Notes under the pieces: generated by a model
What the model saw: the letters and a program-made list of their open reading frames with translations, nothing else
The model's database searches: none
What the model was told of the DNA's origin: nothing
DNA from: Opitutaceae bacterium
Lineage (GTDB): Bacteria; Verrucomicrobiota; Verrucomicrobiia; Opitutales; Opitutaceae
DNA: 7,898 nt
Assembly (NCBI GenBank): GCA_009919985.1
Contig: RGAX01000126.1
Coordinates: forward strand, 1-7,898
Direction of reading: 5' to 3'
In this document: positions 1-6,370 of the stretch, piece after piece
Layout: each line of letters begins with the position of its first letter
Position numbering within the stretch: position 1 is the first letter of the stretch
Made by a program: the position numbers and the translations under genes

Positions 1-427
1 CGCCGACGTTTAGGTTGTAATTTTTACCTTTGCGGATGGTGAGACGTTGCCACCAACCGGAGAAATCGCGGCGGACGACGCGCGCGTGCTCCGATCGATA
101 ACCCGTGTAAGAAGGGAGACGGAGGATGCCCTCTAGGCGGGCGACCTCGCCTTGCATCTCGATATTTTGCTGGACGGCGAGATCGTAGGAAGCGTTGAGA
201 CGGGCGAGGTCGCGGCCGGCTTCGATCAGCTCGCTGTTGGAGTGGAGACGCAGCGTCCAGTATTCTTGGAGATCGCGAGCGTAAGAGGCCGTGACGCCCA
301 CGGGCGCGGTGAGTTCGAAGAAAGAGGCGCGGGTAAAGGTCTTGAAAACGGTGGGTATCACGAGCCATGCGGCCACGACCAACCCGAGAGTGAGAAACGG
401 TCGGGCTTGGTCGAAACGTTTGGGCAT
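1..427 (-). CDS. mreC: Rod shape-determining protein MreC, N-terminal part (3' end outside window)
   Basis: MreC is a bitopic inner-membrane protein that links the MreB cytoskeleton to the periplasmic peptidoglycan elongation machinery. Reading minus from ATG at 427 gives 142 residues with no stop before the window edge. A short basic N-terminus (MPKRFDQARP) leads into one membrane segment at about residues 11-28. A periplasmic helical/coiled-coil stretch follows at about 50-105 (DLQEYW, LIEAGRDLARLNASYDLA, GEVARLEGILRLPS). The start of the MreC beta core is seen in ARVVRRDFSGWWQRLTIRKG, which matches the family pattern 'v.rd...w...ltIdkG'. The reading frame stays open upstream of 427, but this ATG gives the normal MreC N-terminus. 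No Shine-Dalgarno is visible. It lies downstream of mreB on the same strand, the usual mreBC order. MreD would be expected further left. Family identity is secure; the rest of the protein is unseen. Confidence 0.9.
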   Translation of the reverse strand, partial: MPKRFDQARPFLTLGLVVAAWLVIPTVFKTFTRASFFELTAPVGVTASYARDLQEYWTLRLHSNSELIEAGRDLARLNASYDLAVQQNIEMQGEVARLEGILRLPSYTGYRSEHARVVRRDFSGWWQRLTIRKGKNYNLNVG

Positions 428-562
428 GGATCGGGCGGAATTTAATGCGGTGATCGGAGGCCTAAGATATGGCCGATGGAACAGGCCGAAGACACACAAA
501 AAACAGACGAAGCTAAGTCGGGCGCGTTTCTGGGACGGGATCGCACGGGGTGAAGCCTTCAA
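428..562. other. mre operon spacer, no gene seen
   Basis: This 135-bp stretch separates the possible small membrane ORF from mreC. It holds no convincing ORF and no terminator. An imperfect inverted repeat (atcgg-a-ggcc / ggccgat) around 453-477 could form a weak hairpin. On the minus strand TATCTT at about 464-469 resembles a -10 box, but no good -35 is placed upstream. Whether mreC has its own promoter cannot be decided from the sequence. Confidence 0.35.
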
Positions 563-802
563 CTAAGTTTTTTTATTTTGACCGTAGCGCTCGAACGAGG
601 CTTCGGCGCGCCTCCACATGAAGAAAGCAAACAGGCTCCAGCACAAAAATCGCAGCAGGTACTTTTCGCTTGAGACCGCGGATCCGAAGGTGAGGTCTCC
701 GAGCAATTGGACCCCCGTCACCGTTGAGCTGAAAACGAGGGAGAATTTAATGCGGCCCAATTTACGTAACTGAGCCCAGCGCGGCAGGAGACGAAATTTC
801 AT
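563..802 (-). CDS. Possible small membrane protein between mreB and mreC
   Basis: I do not recognise a family. From ATG at 802 the product is 79 residues and begins MKFRLLPRWAQLRKLGRIKF, strongly basic. Two hydrophobic stretches follow, at about residues 20-43 (FSLVFSSTVTGVQLLGDL) and 47-63 (YLLRFLCWSLFAFFMW). The tail is charged (RRAEASFERYGQNKKT). Basic N-terminus, hydrophobic segments and polar tail suggest an inner-membrane protein with the N-terminus inside. The frame is open further upstream to a GTG at 856 that overlaps the mreB end by 22 bp. I prefer 802 because the extra 18 residues look unlike a protein start. A GAGG sits about 14 bases upstream of 802, too far for a normal ribosome site. 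Position inside the mre cluster favours a real gene in cell elongation, but the ORF could be fortuitous. Confidence 0.42.
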   Translation of the reverse strand: MKFRLLPRWAQLRKLGRIKFSLVFSSTVTGVQLLGDLTFGSAVSSEKYLLRFLCWSLFAFFMWRRAEASFERYGQNKKT

Positions 803-834
803 CGCGACGGGCGGTGCCTCGCAGGAGTGGGGAC

Positions 835-1848
<1,014 letters not shown>

Positions 1849-1961
1849 GATGGGGGATGGTCGAGACGAGAGTGAGGCGGCGTCTCCGCCGACGGAAACG
1901 AATGGGTGGCAGATCAGGGTGTCAACGCGGGAAACCGTCGGGCAATAGAAGGGGCGCTCGT
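1849..1961 (-). promoter_or_regulatory. mreB upstream region with -35-like TTGACA and small hairpin
   Basis: Minus strand, between the upstream secreted-protein gene and mreB. A perfect TTGACA lies at 1920-1925, but the six bases 17 bp downstream (TTCGTT) are a poor -10, so a standard promoter is only possible. Closer to mreB, GGCGG-agacg-CCGCC at 1876-1890 can fold into a 5-bp GC stem in the leader. No terminator for the upstream gene is seen, so read-through into mreB is also possible. Confidence 0.3.
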
Positions 1962-2552
1962 TTAGTCTTTTTTAGCCGGGGCTTTTTCTGCTTCGGTTTT
2001 TTTCTGGGCGTCTTCGTAGGCTTTGCGTTGCTGGATACCGATTTCCAACAAGTCACTGACCAACATGCGCGCTTCCGTCTCTTGCTGGGCGATGGAGCCA
2101 GGGGCCGGTGGTGGTTGCGGCGTACCTTGAGTGATGGGCATGACGGCGGGGGTGGCGAAACCGGCGGCGGCCGCTCCGGGATTGGCGTTAGCCACACCCG
2201 ATACTGTGGCTTTGCGGAGGCGTAGGACTTTATTTTGTCCGCCGATGGAAAGGCTTACTTGGTCGAGGGTTGAATCGTAAGCGAGGACCTTGATGCCTTC
2301 GACGGTGGCGTTAACGGGAATCCAGTGGCTGCGTTTGGTTTGATTGTCGTAGATGCAGACCAAGGTGTTTTTGGCCGTGCTGCTGACGCCGGCCAGTTCT
2401 AGTCCCTCTTGCGTGCTCGCTTCGCCGTTGGCGGCAGTGCCAGGAGCAGGTAGAAACGGAGAGTCTTTGGGCAGTGCGGTCTGGGCTGAGGCCTCCGCGA
2501 CCGCAAGAAAAGCGGCGAGGGCGACGGAGCAAAGTGGTGTAACGCGCGGCAT
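1962..2552 (-). CDS. Predicted secreted/periplasmic protein with a small beta domain, unknown function
   Basis: From ATG at 2552 the product is 196 residues. Residues 1-23 form a clear Sec signal peptide (MPRVTPLCSVALAAFLAVAE, then ASA before a Q). Residues 51-118 form a small beta-rich domain: strands around NTLVCIYDNQTKRSHWIPV, EGIKVLAYDSTLDQVSLSIG and KVLRLRKATV. The pattern W(I/V)..-G..V..YD....V.L...G....L.L recalls the small periplasmic domains of PilP/GspC-type secretion proteins. That likeness is tentative. An Ala/Pro-rich linker follows at about 119-153, then a charged helix ending in a Lys-rich tail (EAEKAPAKKD). The frame is open 39 codons upstream to 2669 (with another ATG at 2579), but those residues would bury the signal peptide and overlap the promoter region. 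It sits upstream of mreB in the same direction with no terminator between, so co-transcription with the mre genes is possible. Confidence 0.72.
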   Translation of the reverse strand: MPRVTPLCSVALAAFLAVAEASAQTALPKDSPFLPAPGTAANGEASTQEGLELAGVSSTAKNTLVCIYDNQTKRSHWIPVNATVEGIKVLAYDSTLDQVSLSIGGQNKVLRLRKATVSGVANANPGAAAAGFATPAVMPITQGTPQPPPAPGSIAQQETEARMLVSDLLEIGIQQRKAYEDAQKKTEAEKAPAKKD

Positions 2553-2562
2553 GGTGATTAAT

Positions 2563-2591
2563 AAGTTATGCAGGGTCATGGGTTGCGTCAA
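2563..2591 (-). promoter_or_regulatory. Candidate promoter of the secreted-protein gene
   Basis: On the minus strand TTGACG (2586-2591) is followed 17 bases later by TAACTT (2563-2568). The -35 matches the sigma-70 consensus at 5 of 6 positions and the -10 at 3 of 6. If used, transcription would begin only a few bases before ATG 2552. This gives a nearly leaderless mRNA and supports that start over the upstream ATGs. Confidence 0.33.
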
Positions 2592-2647
2592 TTGTGGAGC
2601 CGGAGCAGCCTGATTGATGGCGGGATGAAATTCCCTCTTGTCTCGGT

Positions 2648-2661
2648 GGGCGAGCTCGCCC
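2648..2661. promoter_or_regulatory. Perfect 14-bp palindrome upstream of nuoA
   Basis: GGGCGAGCTCGCCC reads the same on both strands. It lies 16 bp before the nuoA start, in the region between the divergent secreted-protein gene and nuoA. Its place and symmetry fit an operator for a dimeric regulator, or a short leader hairpin. No regulator is identifiable and no second clean copy was noticed in the window. Function is inferred only from symmetry and location. Confidence 0.35.
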
Positions 2662-2677
2662 CATTTCATAGTACGAC

Positions 2678-3052
2678 ATGATCTCCGCAGATTATATTCC
2701 TTTTTTGATCCAAGCCCTATTAGCCGGCGGCATCACTGCCTTTGTGATCGGGGCGAGCCATTTTTTCGGTCAACGCGCCAAGCTTAACAAGATCAAGGAC
2801 TCGGCCTATGAGTGTGGCGTACCCTCCGAAGGGATCGTGCACACACGCTTCTCGGTGAAGTTTTTCCTCACGGCGCTTTTGTTCATGTTGTTCGATCTGG
2901 AGATCGTGATTCTAGTGCCGTGGACGTTTATTTATCGGGAGTTTCTGGCCAACCATATCGCGATCATCGGGCCAGTGTTTTTCTTTATCGGAGTGCTCGT
3001 GCTCGGTTTGATTTACGAAGTAAAGAAGGGCGCACTCGATTGGGAAAAGTGA
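2678..3052 (+). CDS. nuoA: NADH-quinone oxidoreductase subunit A
   Basis: NuoA is a small membrane subunit of respiratory complex I, at the junction between the peripheral arm and the membrane arm. The 124-residue product matches the family length. It has three membrane segments at about residues 6-28, 62-82 and 93-113. The loop after the first carries the family signature YECGVPSEG (44-52), then RFSVKFF (57-63), and FDLEIVILVPW (72-82) follows with its conserved acidic residues and Pro-Trp. No Shine-Dalgarno precedes the ATG. The usual partner nuoB does not follow. Instead an EIIA-DAC fusion gene begins 24 bp after the stop. The gene therefore stands apart from the rest of the nuo set, which must be elsewhere if the complex is complete. 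Confidence 0.97.
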   Translation: MISADYIPFLIQALLAGGITAFVIGASHFFGQRAKLNKIKDSAYECGVPSEGIVHTRFSVKFFLTALLFMLFDLEIVILVPWTFIYREFLANHIAIIGPVFFFIGVLVLGLIYEVKKGALDWEK

Positions 3053-3076
3053 GCGGTCGGTTAATTTAATTTTTTC

Positions 3077-4420
3077 ATGCGGTTAGAAAAAATCATCGCT
3101 CGCAACCGCATCGTCGATTTGCGGAGCGGGGATCTGCCGGGTGCGTTGCAGGAATTGCTCGCGGTCAGTGTGGCCAGTTTCCCGGATCTCAAGCCGGAGG
3201 CGTTGCTGAAGGGATTGTTGGCGCGCGAGAGCACAATGACTACCTATCTCGGGCTCGGGGTGGCCTTGCCGCACGTGCGTGTAAAAATGTCGCGGCGCTA
3301 CATCCTTGCGATCGGCCGCAGTCGTGCAGGGATTCGGCATGACGGAGCTTTGGCCGACGAACGGGTGCATTTGATCGTGATGTTGATCGCCGGTGAAAAG
3401 GCCCGCGATTACCTGCAGGTGCTGGCTTCGATCGCGCGGCAGGTGAAAGAGCAAACCATGGTTGATGGCCTCGTGCAGGCCCCAGATATCGATCAACTTT
3501 ACGAACGTTTAGTGGGCGGTTTTGGTGGGATCCGGCCAGTGCAGACTCAGCAGAACCGCGTCAATCGCCTCATGTTGCGCGAGGCGCAGCGCGTGGCGAA
3601 GGGTGCGGTTTGCGATGCGTTGATGGTTTTTGGCGACACGTTTATCGGCGGGATCGATCGTGCGGCCTTTGACCTGAAAATTAAGACGATTTTGGTGACG
3701 CGCAACCCCATCGAGCCTGGTGGCGATGAACGCGATTTTGCTGAGACTATACAGGTGCGATCCTTTTCCAATCAACGCATGGCGCAATTGCGGAGTGCGA
3801 TCTTGGTGGCGCTCACGCGCGGGGTTTTAAAATTCACGGATCGTATCTGCTGCCTGGACGGCATGACGGGGAGCAACCAGTTCGACACGCTCGTTGTCGT
3901 TGATATCGAGCGCGAATTCCAGACGCTACTCACAGGGCAGACCGCGGACTTGTTGCCGGAAGACGTGAAGCCGGAAGTGTTGGAGCGCGTGTTGGCCGTG
4001 GCTACCGAGCTCGCCGTGGAAGGTCGCGAGGGTCGGCCGGTCGGGTGCTTGTTTGTGGTGGGCGACTCCGAAAAAGTCGCCGCACTCTGCAAACCCCTGG
4101 TTTTGAATCCTTTTTTTGGCTACAAGGAAGAAGAGCGAAATATCCTTAATCCGTTCATGGATGAGACGGTGAAGGAGTTTTCTTCCATCGATGGCGCCTT
4201 CACGATTCGCGGCGATGGCGTGGTGGAATCGGCCGGCAGCCTGATTCAGGCGACCGATAGCAACCACGCATTGCCCAGTGGTTTGGGGAGCCGGCACGCG
4301 GCTGCGGCTGCGATCAGTGTGGCGAGTAATTGCATCGCGATCGTCGTCTCATCGAGTACCAGCCAAGTGACTCTTTTCCGGCGCGGGGTGATGTTGCCGT
4401 TGACCGAAAAACGCCGTTGA
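3077..4420 (+). CDS. PTS EIIA type-2 / PK-like / DisA_N (diadenylate cyclase-like) fusion protein
   Basis: The 447-aa cytoplasmic protein shows three parts. Residues 1-150 are a PTS EIIA type-2 (fructose/Ntr-like) domain. The LLARESTMTTYLGLGVALPH stretch has the conserved RE (50-51) and H66 at the phosphorylation position. Residues about 160-262 are alpha/beta (VCDALMVFGDTFIGGIDRAA, KIKTILVTRN). They resemble the pyruvate-kinase-like region preceding the cyclase in archaeal-type DacZ; this is a tentative call. Residues about 263-440 look like a DisA_N/DAC domain, which makes c-di-AMP from two ATP. It has FDTLVVVDI, PVGCLFVVGD, the DGA motif (372-374), AGSLI, GSRHAAAAAIS (404-414) and IAIVVSSSTSQVTLFRRG (420-437). 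Canonical RHR is RHA here, and the SEE(T/S)G motif is SSSTS, so the acidic metal ligand seems absent. Activity is therefore uncertain. The gene begins 24 bp after nuoA and probably shares its transcript. The start is preceded by a T-rich leader without Shine-Dalgarno. Confidence 0.82.
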   Translation: MRLEKIIARNRIVDLRSGDLPGALQELLAVSVASFPDLKPEALLKGLLARESTMTTYLGLGVALPHVRVKMSRRYILAIGRSRAGIRHDGALADERVHLIVMLIAGEKARDYLQVLASIARQVKEQTMVDGLVQAPDIDQLYERLVGGFGGIRPVQTQQNRVNRLMLREAQRVAKGAVCDALMVFGDTFIGGIDRAAFDLKIKTILVTRNPIEPGGDERDFAETIQVRSFSNQRMAQLRSAILVALTRGVLKFTDRICCLDGMTGSNQFDTLVVVDIEREFQTLLTGQTADLLPEDVKPEVLERVLAVATELAVEGREGRPVGCLFVVGDSEKVAALCKPLVLNPFFGYKEEERNILNPFMDETVKEFSSIDGAFTIRGDGVVESAGSLIQATDSNHALPSGLGSRHAAAAAISVASNCIAIVVSSSTSQVTLFRRGVMLPLTEKRR

Positions 4421-4509
4421 GGCGTTCGGTGGGGTAGGGATGCTTGGAAGATTGGGGTTGCAGCACCGCGCCCGCGGGCTTTGCTCTGACCCTTCAACCT
4501 TTTAAAACC
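4421..4509 (+). other. Spacer before rpmG with short GC palindrome
   Basis: This 89-bp gap contains GCCCGCGGGC (4470-4479), a perfect 10-bp palindrome that lacks a T-tract and so is a poor terminator. No convincing -35/-10 pair was found. Just before rpmG the sequence turns AT-rich (CCTTTTAAAACC ATG). rpmG may be read from the upstream transcript or from a promoter I cannot recognise. Confidence 0.3.
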
Positions 4510-4674
4510 ATGCAAGAAGTCGTCACCCTAGAATGCACCGAAGCCAAAAAAGAGGGCAAGCCCGCCTCCCGTTATCTCACGAAGCGGAATAAAAAGACCG
4601 TGACCGAGCGCATCGAGAAGAAGAAGTACAACCCCTTCCTCAAGCGCCACACGCTCCATAAGGAAATCAAGTAA
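4510..4674 (+). CDS. rpmG: 50S ribosomal protein L33, zinc-free form
   Basis: L33 is a small basic protein of the large ribosomal subunit near the tRNA exit site. From ATG at 4510 the product is 54 residues: MQEVVTLECTEAKKEGKPAS, then RYLTKRNKKTVTERIEKKKY, ending NPFLKRHTLHKEIK. Family landmarks are the YxTxKNKK-like stretch, KKYNPFLKRHT and the C-terminal HKE. Zinc-binding L33 has two CxxC pairs. Here only C9 remains, so this is the 'C-minus' form that does not bind zinc. The frame is open 22 codons upstream, but those residues do not resemble L33. The AT-rich leader lacks a Shine-Dalgarno. A strong terminator follows 30 bp after the stop. Confidence 0.96.
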   Translation: MQEVVTLECTEAKKEGKPASRYLTKRNKKTVTERIEKKKYNPFLKRHTLHKEIK

Positions 4675-4704
4675 ACGTTCTGCGTTCACTCTTCCGTCAG
4701 TTTC

Positions 4705-4733
4705 AAAACCGAGCCGCAACGCTCGGTTTTTTT
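4705..4733. terminator. Bidirectional Rho-independent terminator
   Basis: A perfect 10-bp inverted repeat, AAAACCGAGC / GCTCGGTTTT, encloses a 6-base loop (CGCAAC) and is followed on the plus strand by seven T. The A-run on the left arm gives T's on the minus strand too. It lies between the end of rpmG (plus) and the end of the unknown 99-aa gene (minus), so it can stop both converging transcripts. Confidence 0.93.
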
Positions 4734-4807
4734 GTGGGCTAAATTATAGACCTCTCTCTGTGTCTGGCTGCGCCGCCGAAAGGCCAAGCCAAGTGAGGCG
4801 AGGGGGC

Positions 4808-5107
4808 TCAGGTCCCGATGGGCTTTGGGATCTGGCTGGCCGCCGCGAAAGGGGGCAATGAATGAGCTGCGGCAGGCGAGGCTGTTCCACTTTGCTGACG
4901 GCGTGCTGCGCGCCAGCTCTCACGGTGTTTACGAATCCAATCGAGCAGCGCCCGCTCGAAACCGATGTCGTACCCCAGACGCTCTGATTCCAGCCACTTG
5001 TGTTTCAAAATCTCCTCACGCTCAGCTAGAAATTCTTGGTAAAGGCTAGATTGCTTCACGAACTCGCGGGACGAGGAGGGGGCGGACTCTTGGGAGGTAG
5101 AAGTCAT
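4808..5107 (-). CDS. Small helical protein of unknown function
   Basis: From ATG at 5107 the product is 99 residues. The N-terminal 15 are Ser/Thr-rich (MTSTSQESAPSSSREF). Residues 20-70 are helical and highly charged, with EFLAEREEILKHKWLESERL followed by GYDIGFERALLDWIRKHRES and WRAARRQ. The tail (71-99) is Ala/Pro-rich and probably disordered. The HKWLESERLGYDIGFERAL core looks like a conserved motif and recalls part of DUF4032 proteins. I cannot confirm that. The frame is open 13 more codons upstream to 5146 (MLTLIFVISTTCC); I chose 5107 because the upstream stretch is too short and ragged for a signal peptide, but it is not excluded. The gene lies 81 bp downstream of mrp on the same strand, and no terminator is seen between them, so they may be one transcript. 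It has no visible catalytic motif. Confidence 0.68.
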   Translation of the reverse strand: MTSTSQESAPSSSREFVKQSSLYQEFLAEREEILKHKWLESERLGYDIGFERALLDWIRKHRESWRAARRQQSGTASPAAAHSLPPFAAASQIPKPIGT

Positions 5108-5188
5108 GCAGCAGGTCGTCGAAATAACAAAAATGAGAGTGAGCACTGGAGGCCTGTCAATGCCCGCGATGTCATCAAATTTTTACAA

Positions 5189-6280
5189 TTAAACGGGCAT
5201 GGGCTTGACCAAGCGACCGAGCAACGTCTCGGCGATTTCGCGGAACGTGCGCCCGGCCAGACTGGCGGGTGCGCTCACGACGATCGGTTCGCCGGCGTCG
5301 CCGCCCGCGCGGATTTCCGCAATGAGCGGGACTTGGCCGAGCAGCGAAGTGCCAAGTCGTTCCGCGGTGATGATGCCGCCACCTTCACCAAAGAGCGTGT
5401 GCTTTTGTCCCGCGGGATCGACAAAGTAGCTCATGTTTTCCGCGACGCCGAGGAGCGGGACGTTGACCTTTTGAAACATCAGGCCGCCTTTACGTGCTAC
5501 ATTGGTGGCGGCGGGTTGCGGCGTGGTGACGAGCACGGCGCCGTCTAGTGGGAGGGTTTGGACGAGAGAAAGTTGTGCATCGCCGGTGCCGGGCGGCAGG
5601 TCGACGAGTAAGACCTCCAGCTCGCCCCATTTCACGTTTTGGACGAATTGCTGAATCGTCTTCATGATCATCGGGCCTCGCCAGACGACCGGCGTGTTGT
5701 CGTCGACCAGGAAGCCCATGCTCATGACTTTCACGCCGTGGCGCTCAAGTGGGATCAACGTGGAAGCGGCGCCTTCGCCTTCGACTTCGGGGCGCCCCTG
5801 TAAACCCATCATGAGCGGCACGCTCGGGCCGTAGATGTCGCAATCCATGAGGCCAACGCGGCCAGGGCGCCCTTGCGCGGTGAGGACTTGGGCGAGGGCG
5901 CAGGCGAGATTGACGGCAAACGTGCTTTTGCCGACTCCGCCTTTGCCCGAGGCGATGGCGACGGAGTATTTCGCGGTCTTGGGTGTGGCGCTGGCACCGG
6001 GCAGATTGCCTACGCCGTTGGCGGGTGCGGCCGGGCGGGCGGCTTGCACGGAGATATCGATGATGACTTCGCTCACGCCGGGGATGGCGCGGAGGCATTT
6101 TTCGACCTCCGCCTTTAGATGAAGAGGGATCTTCGGATCACTGGTGGTCAGGCCGAGGGCGACTTTGGCGACGCCGTCGACCAACGCCGCGGACCGCACG
6201 AGGCCAAACGAAACGATATCACGGCTGAAGCCGGGGTATTTTACCTGTTGCAGGTGGACTTTGATTTCTTCGGTGGTCAC
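5189..6280 (-). CDS. mrp: Mrp/NBP35 (ApbC) family P-loop ATPase, Fe-S cluster carrier-like
   Basis: Family members are cytoplasmic deviant-Walker ATPases that carry or assemble Fe-S clusters. The product from GTG at 6280 is 363 aa. Residues 1-80 are a MIP18/DUF59-type domain (TTEEIKVHLQQVKYPGFSRD, IVSFGLV), followed by an Ala/Pro linker. The ATPase part has the deviant P-loop SGKGGVGKST (111-120), DCDIYGPS (146-153), MGFLVDDNTPVVWRGPMI (188-205), VDLPPGTGD (226-234) and TTPQPAATNVARKG (252-265). The GTG start fits the family N-terminus. An in-frame ATG at 6349 would add 23 unlike residues and collide with the tolB leader. The C-terminal CxxC that binds the cluster in E. coli Mrp is absent: ENMSYFVDPAGQKHTLFGEG (281-300) has no Cys. 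This resembles Cys-less members in other phyla. It lies upstream of the 99-aa gene and divergent from tolB. Confidence 0.95.
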   Translation of the reverse strand: MTTEEIKVHLQQVKYPGFSRDIVSFGLVRSAALVDGVAKVALGLTTSDPKIPLHLKAEVEKCLRAIPGVSEVIIDISVQAARPAAPANGVGNLPGASATPKTAKYSVAIASGKGGVGKSTFAVNLACALAQVLTAQGRPGRVGLMDCDIYGPSVPLMMGLQGRPEVEGEGAASTLIPLERHGVKVMSMGFLVDDNTPVVWRGPMIMKTIQQFVQNVKWGELEVLLVDLPPGTGDAQLSLVQTLPLDGAVLVTTPQPAATNVARKGGLMFQKVNVPLLGVAENMSYFVDPAGQKHTLFGEGGGIITAERLGTSLLGQVPLIAEIRAGGDAGEPIVVSAPASLAGRTFREIAETLLGRLVKPMPV

Positions 6281-6370
6281 GGCGGTACGAATGTTTAGTA
6301 AATTAGAGTTGTTATGACGGCGCGGCGCGCAAATAGAAATCCCCTTCATCGCGCATCAACCTTCTCCTCC
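6281..6370. promoter_or_regulatory. Divergent mrp / tolB promoter region
   Basis: The 90 bp between the GTG of mrp and the ATG of tolB must serve both genes. On the plus strand TTGTTA (6309-6314) and AATAGA (6332-6337), 17 bp apart, form a weak sigma-70-like pair for tolB (4 of 6 and 3 of 6 matches). A GC-rich block GCGCGGCGCGC lies between them. For mrp there is an AT-rich stretch (TCTAATTTACTAAAC) near the start but no clear -35. The assignment of any box is tentative. Confidence 0.35.

Noticed and set aside
24..368. 114-codon minus-strand ORF rich in Arg and Pro
   Set aside because: It is an out-of-frame shadow of mreC. The true frame has no stop before the window edge and gives a clear MreC N-terminus.
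2353..2613. 86-codon plus-strand ORF opposite the secreted-protein gene
   Set aside because: Antisense to a gene with a good signal peptide and domain. It shows no protein-like features of its own beyond Ala-rich composition.
4455..4505. GC-rich stretch with a palindrome before rpmG that looked at first like a tRNA or terminator
   Set aside because: No cloverleaf arms, TTC loop or anticodon stem could be laid out, and the palindrome lacks a T-tract.
5619..5634. 16-bp exact repeat of the nuoA upstream sequence as a mobile or regulatory repeat
   Set aside because: The mrp copy is fully explained by the conserved VKWGEL codons, the match does not extend, and there is no third copy.
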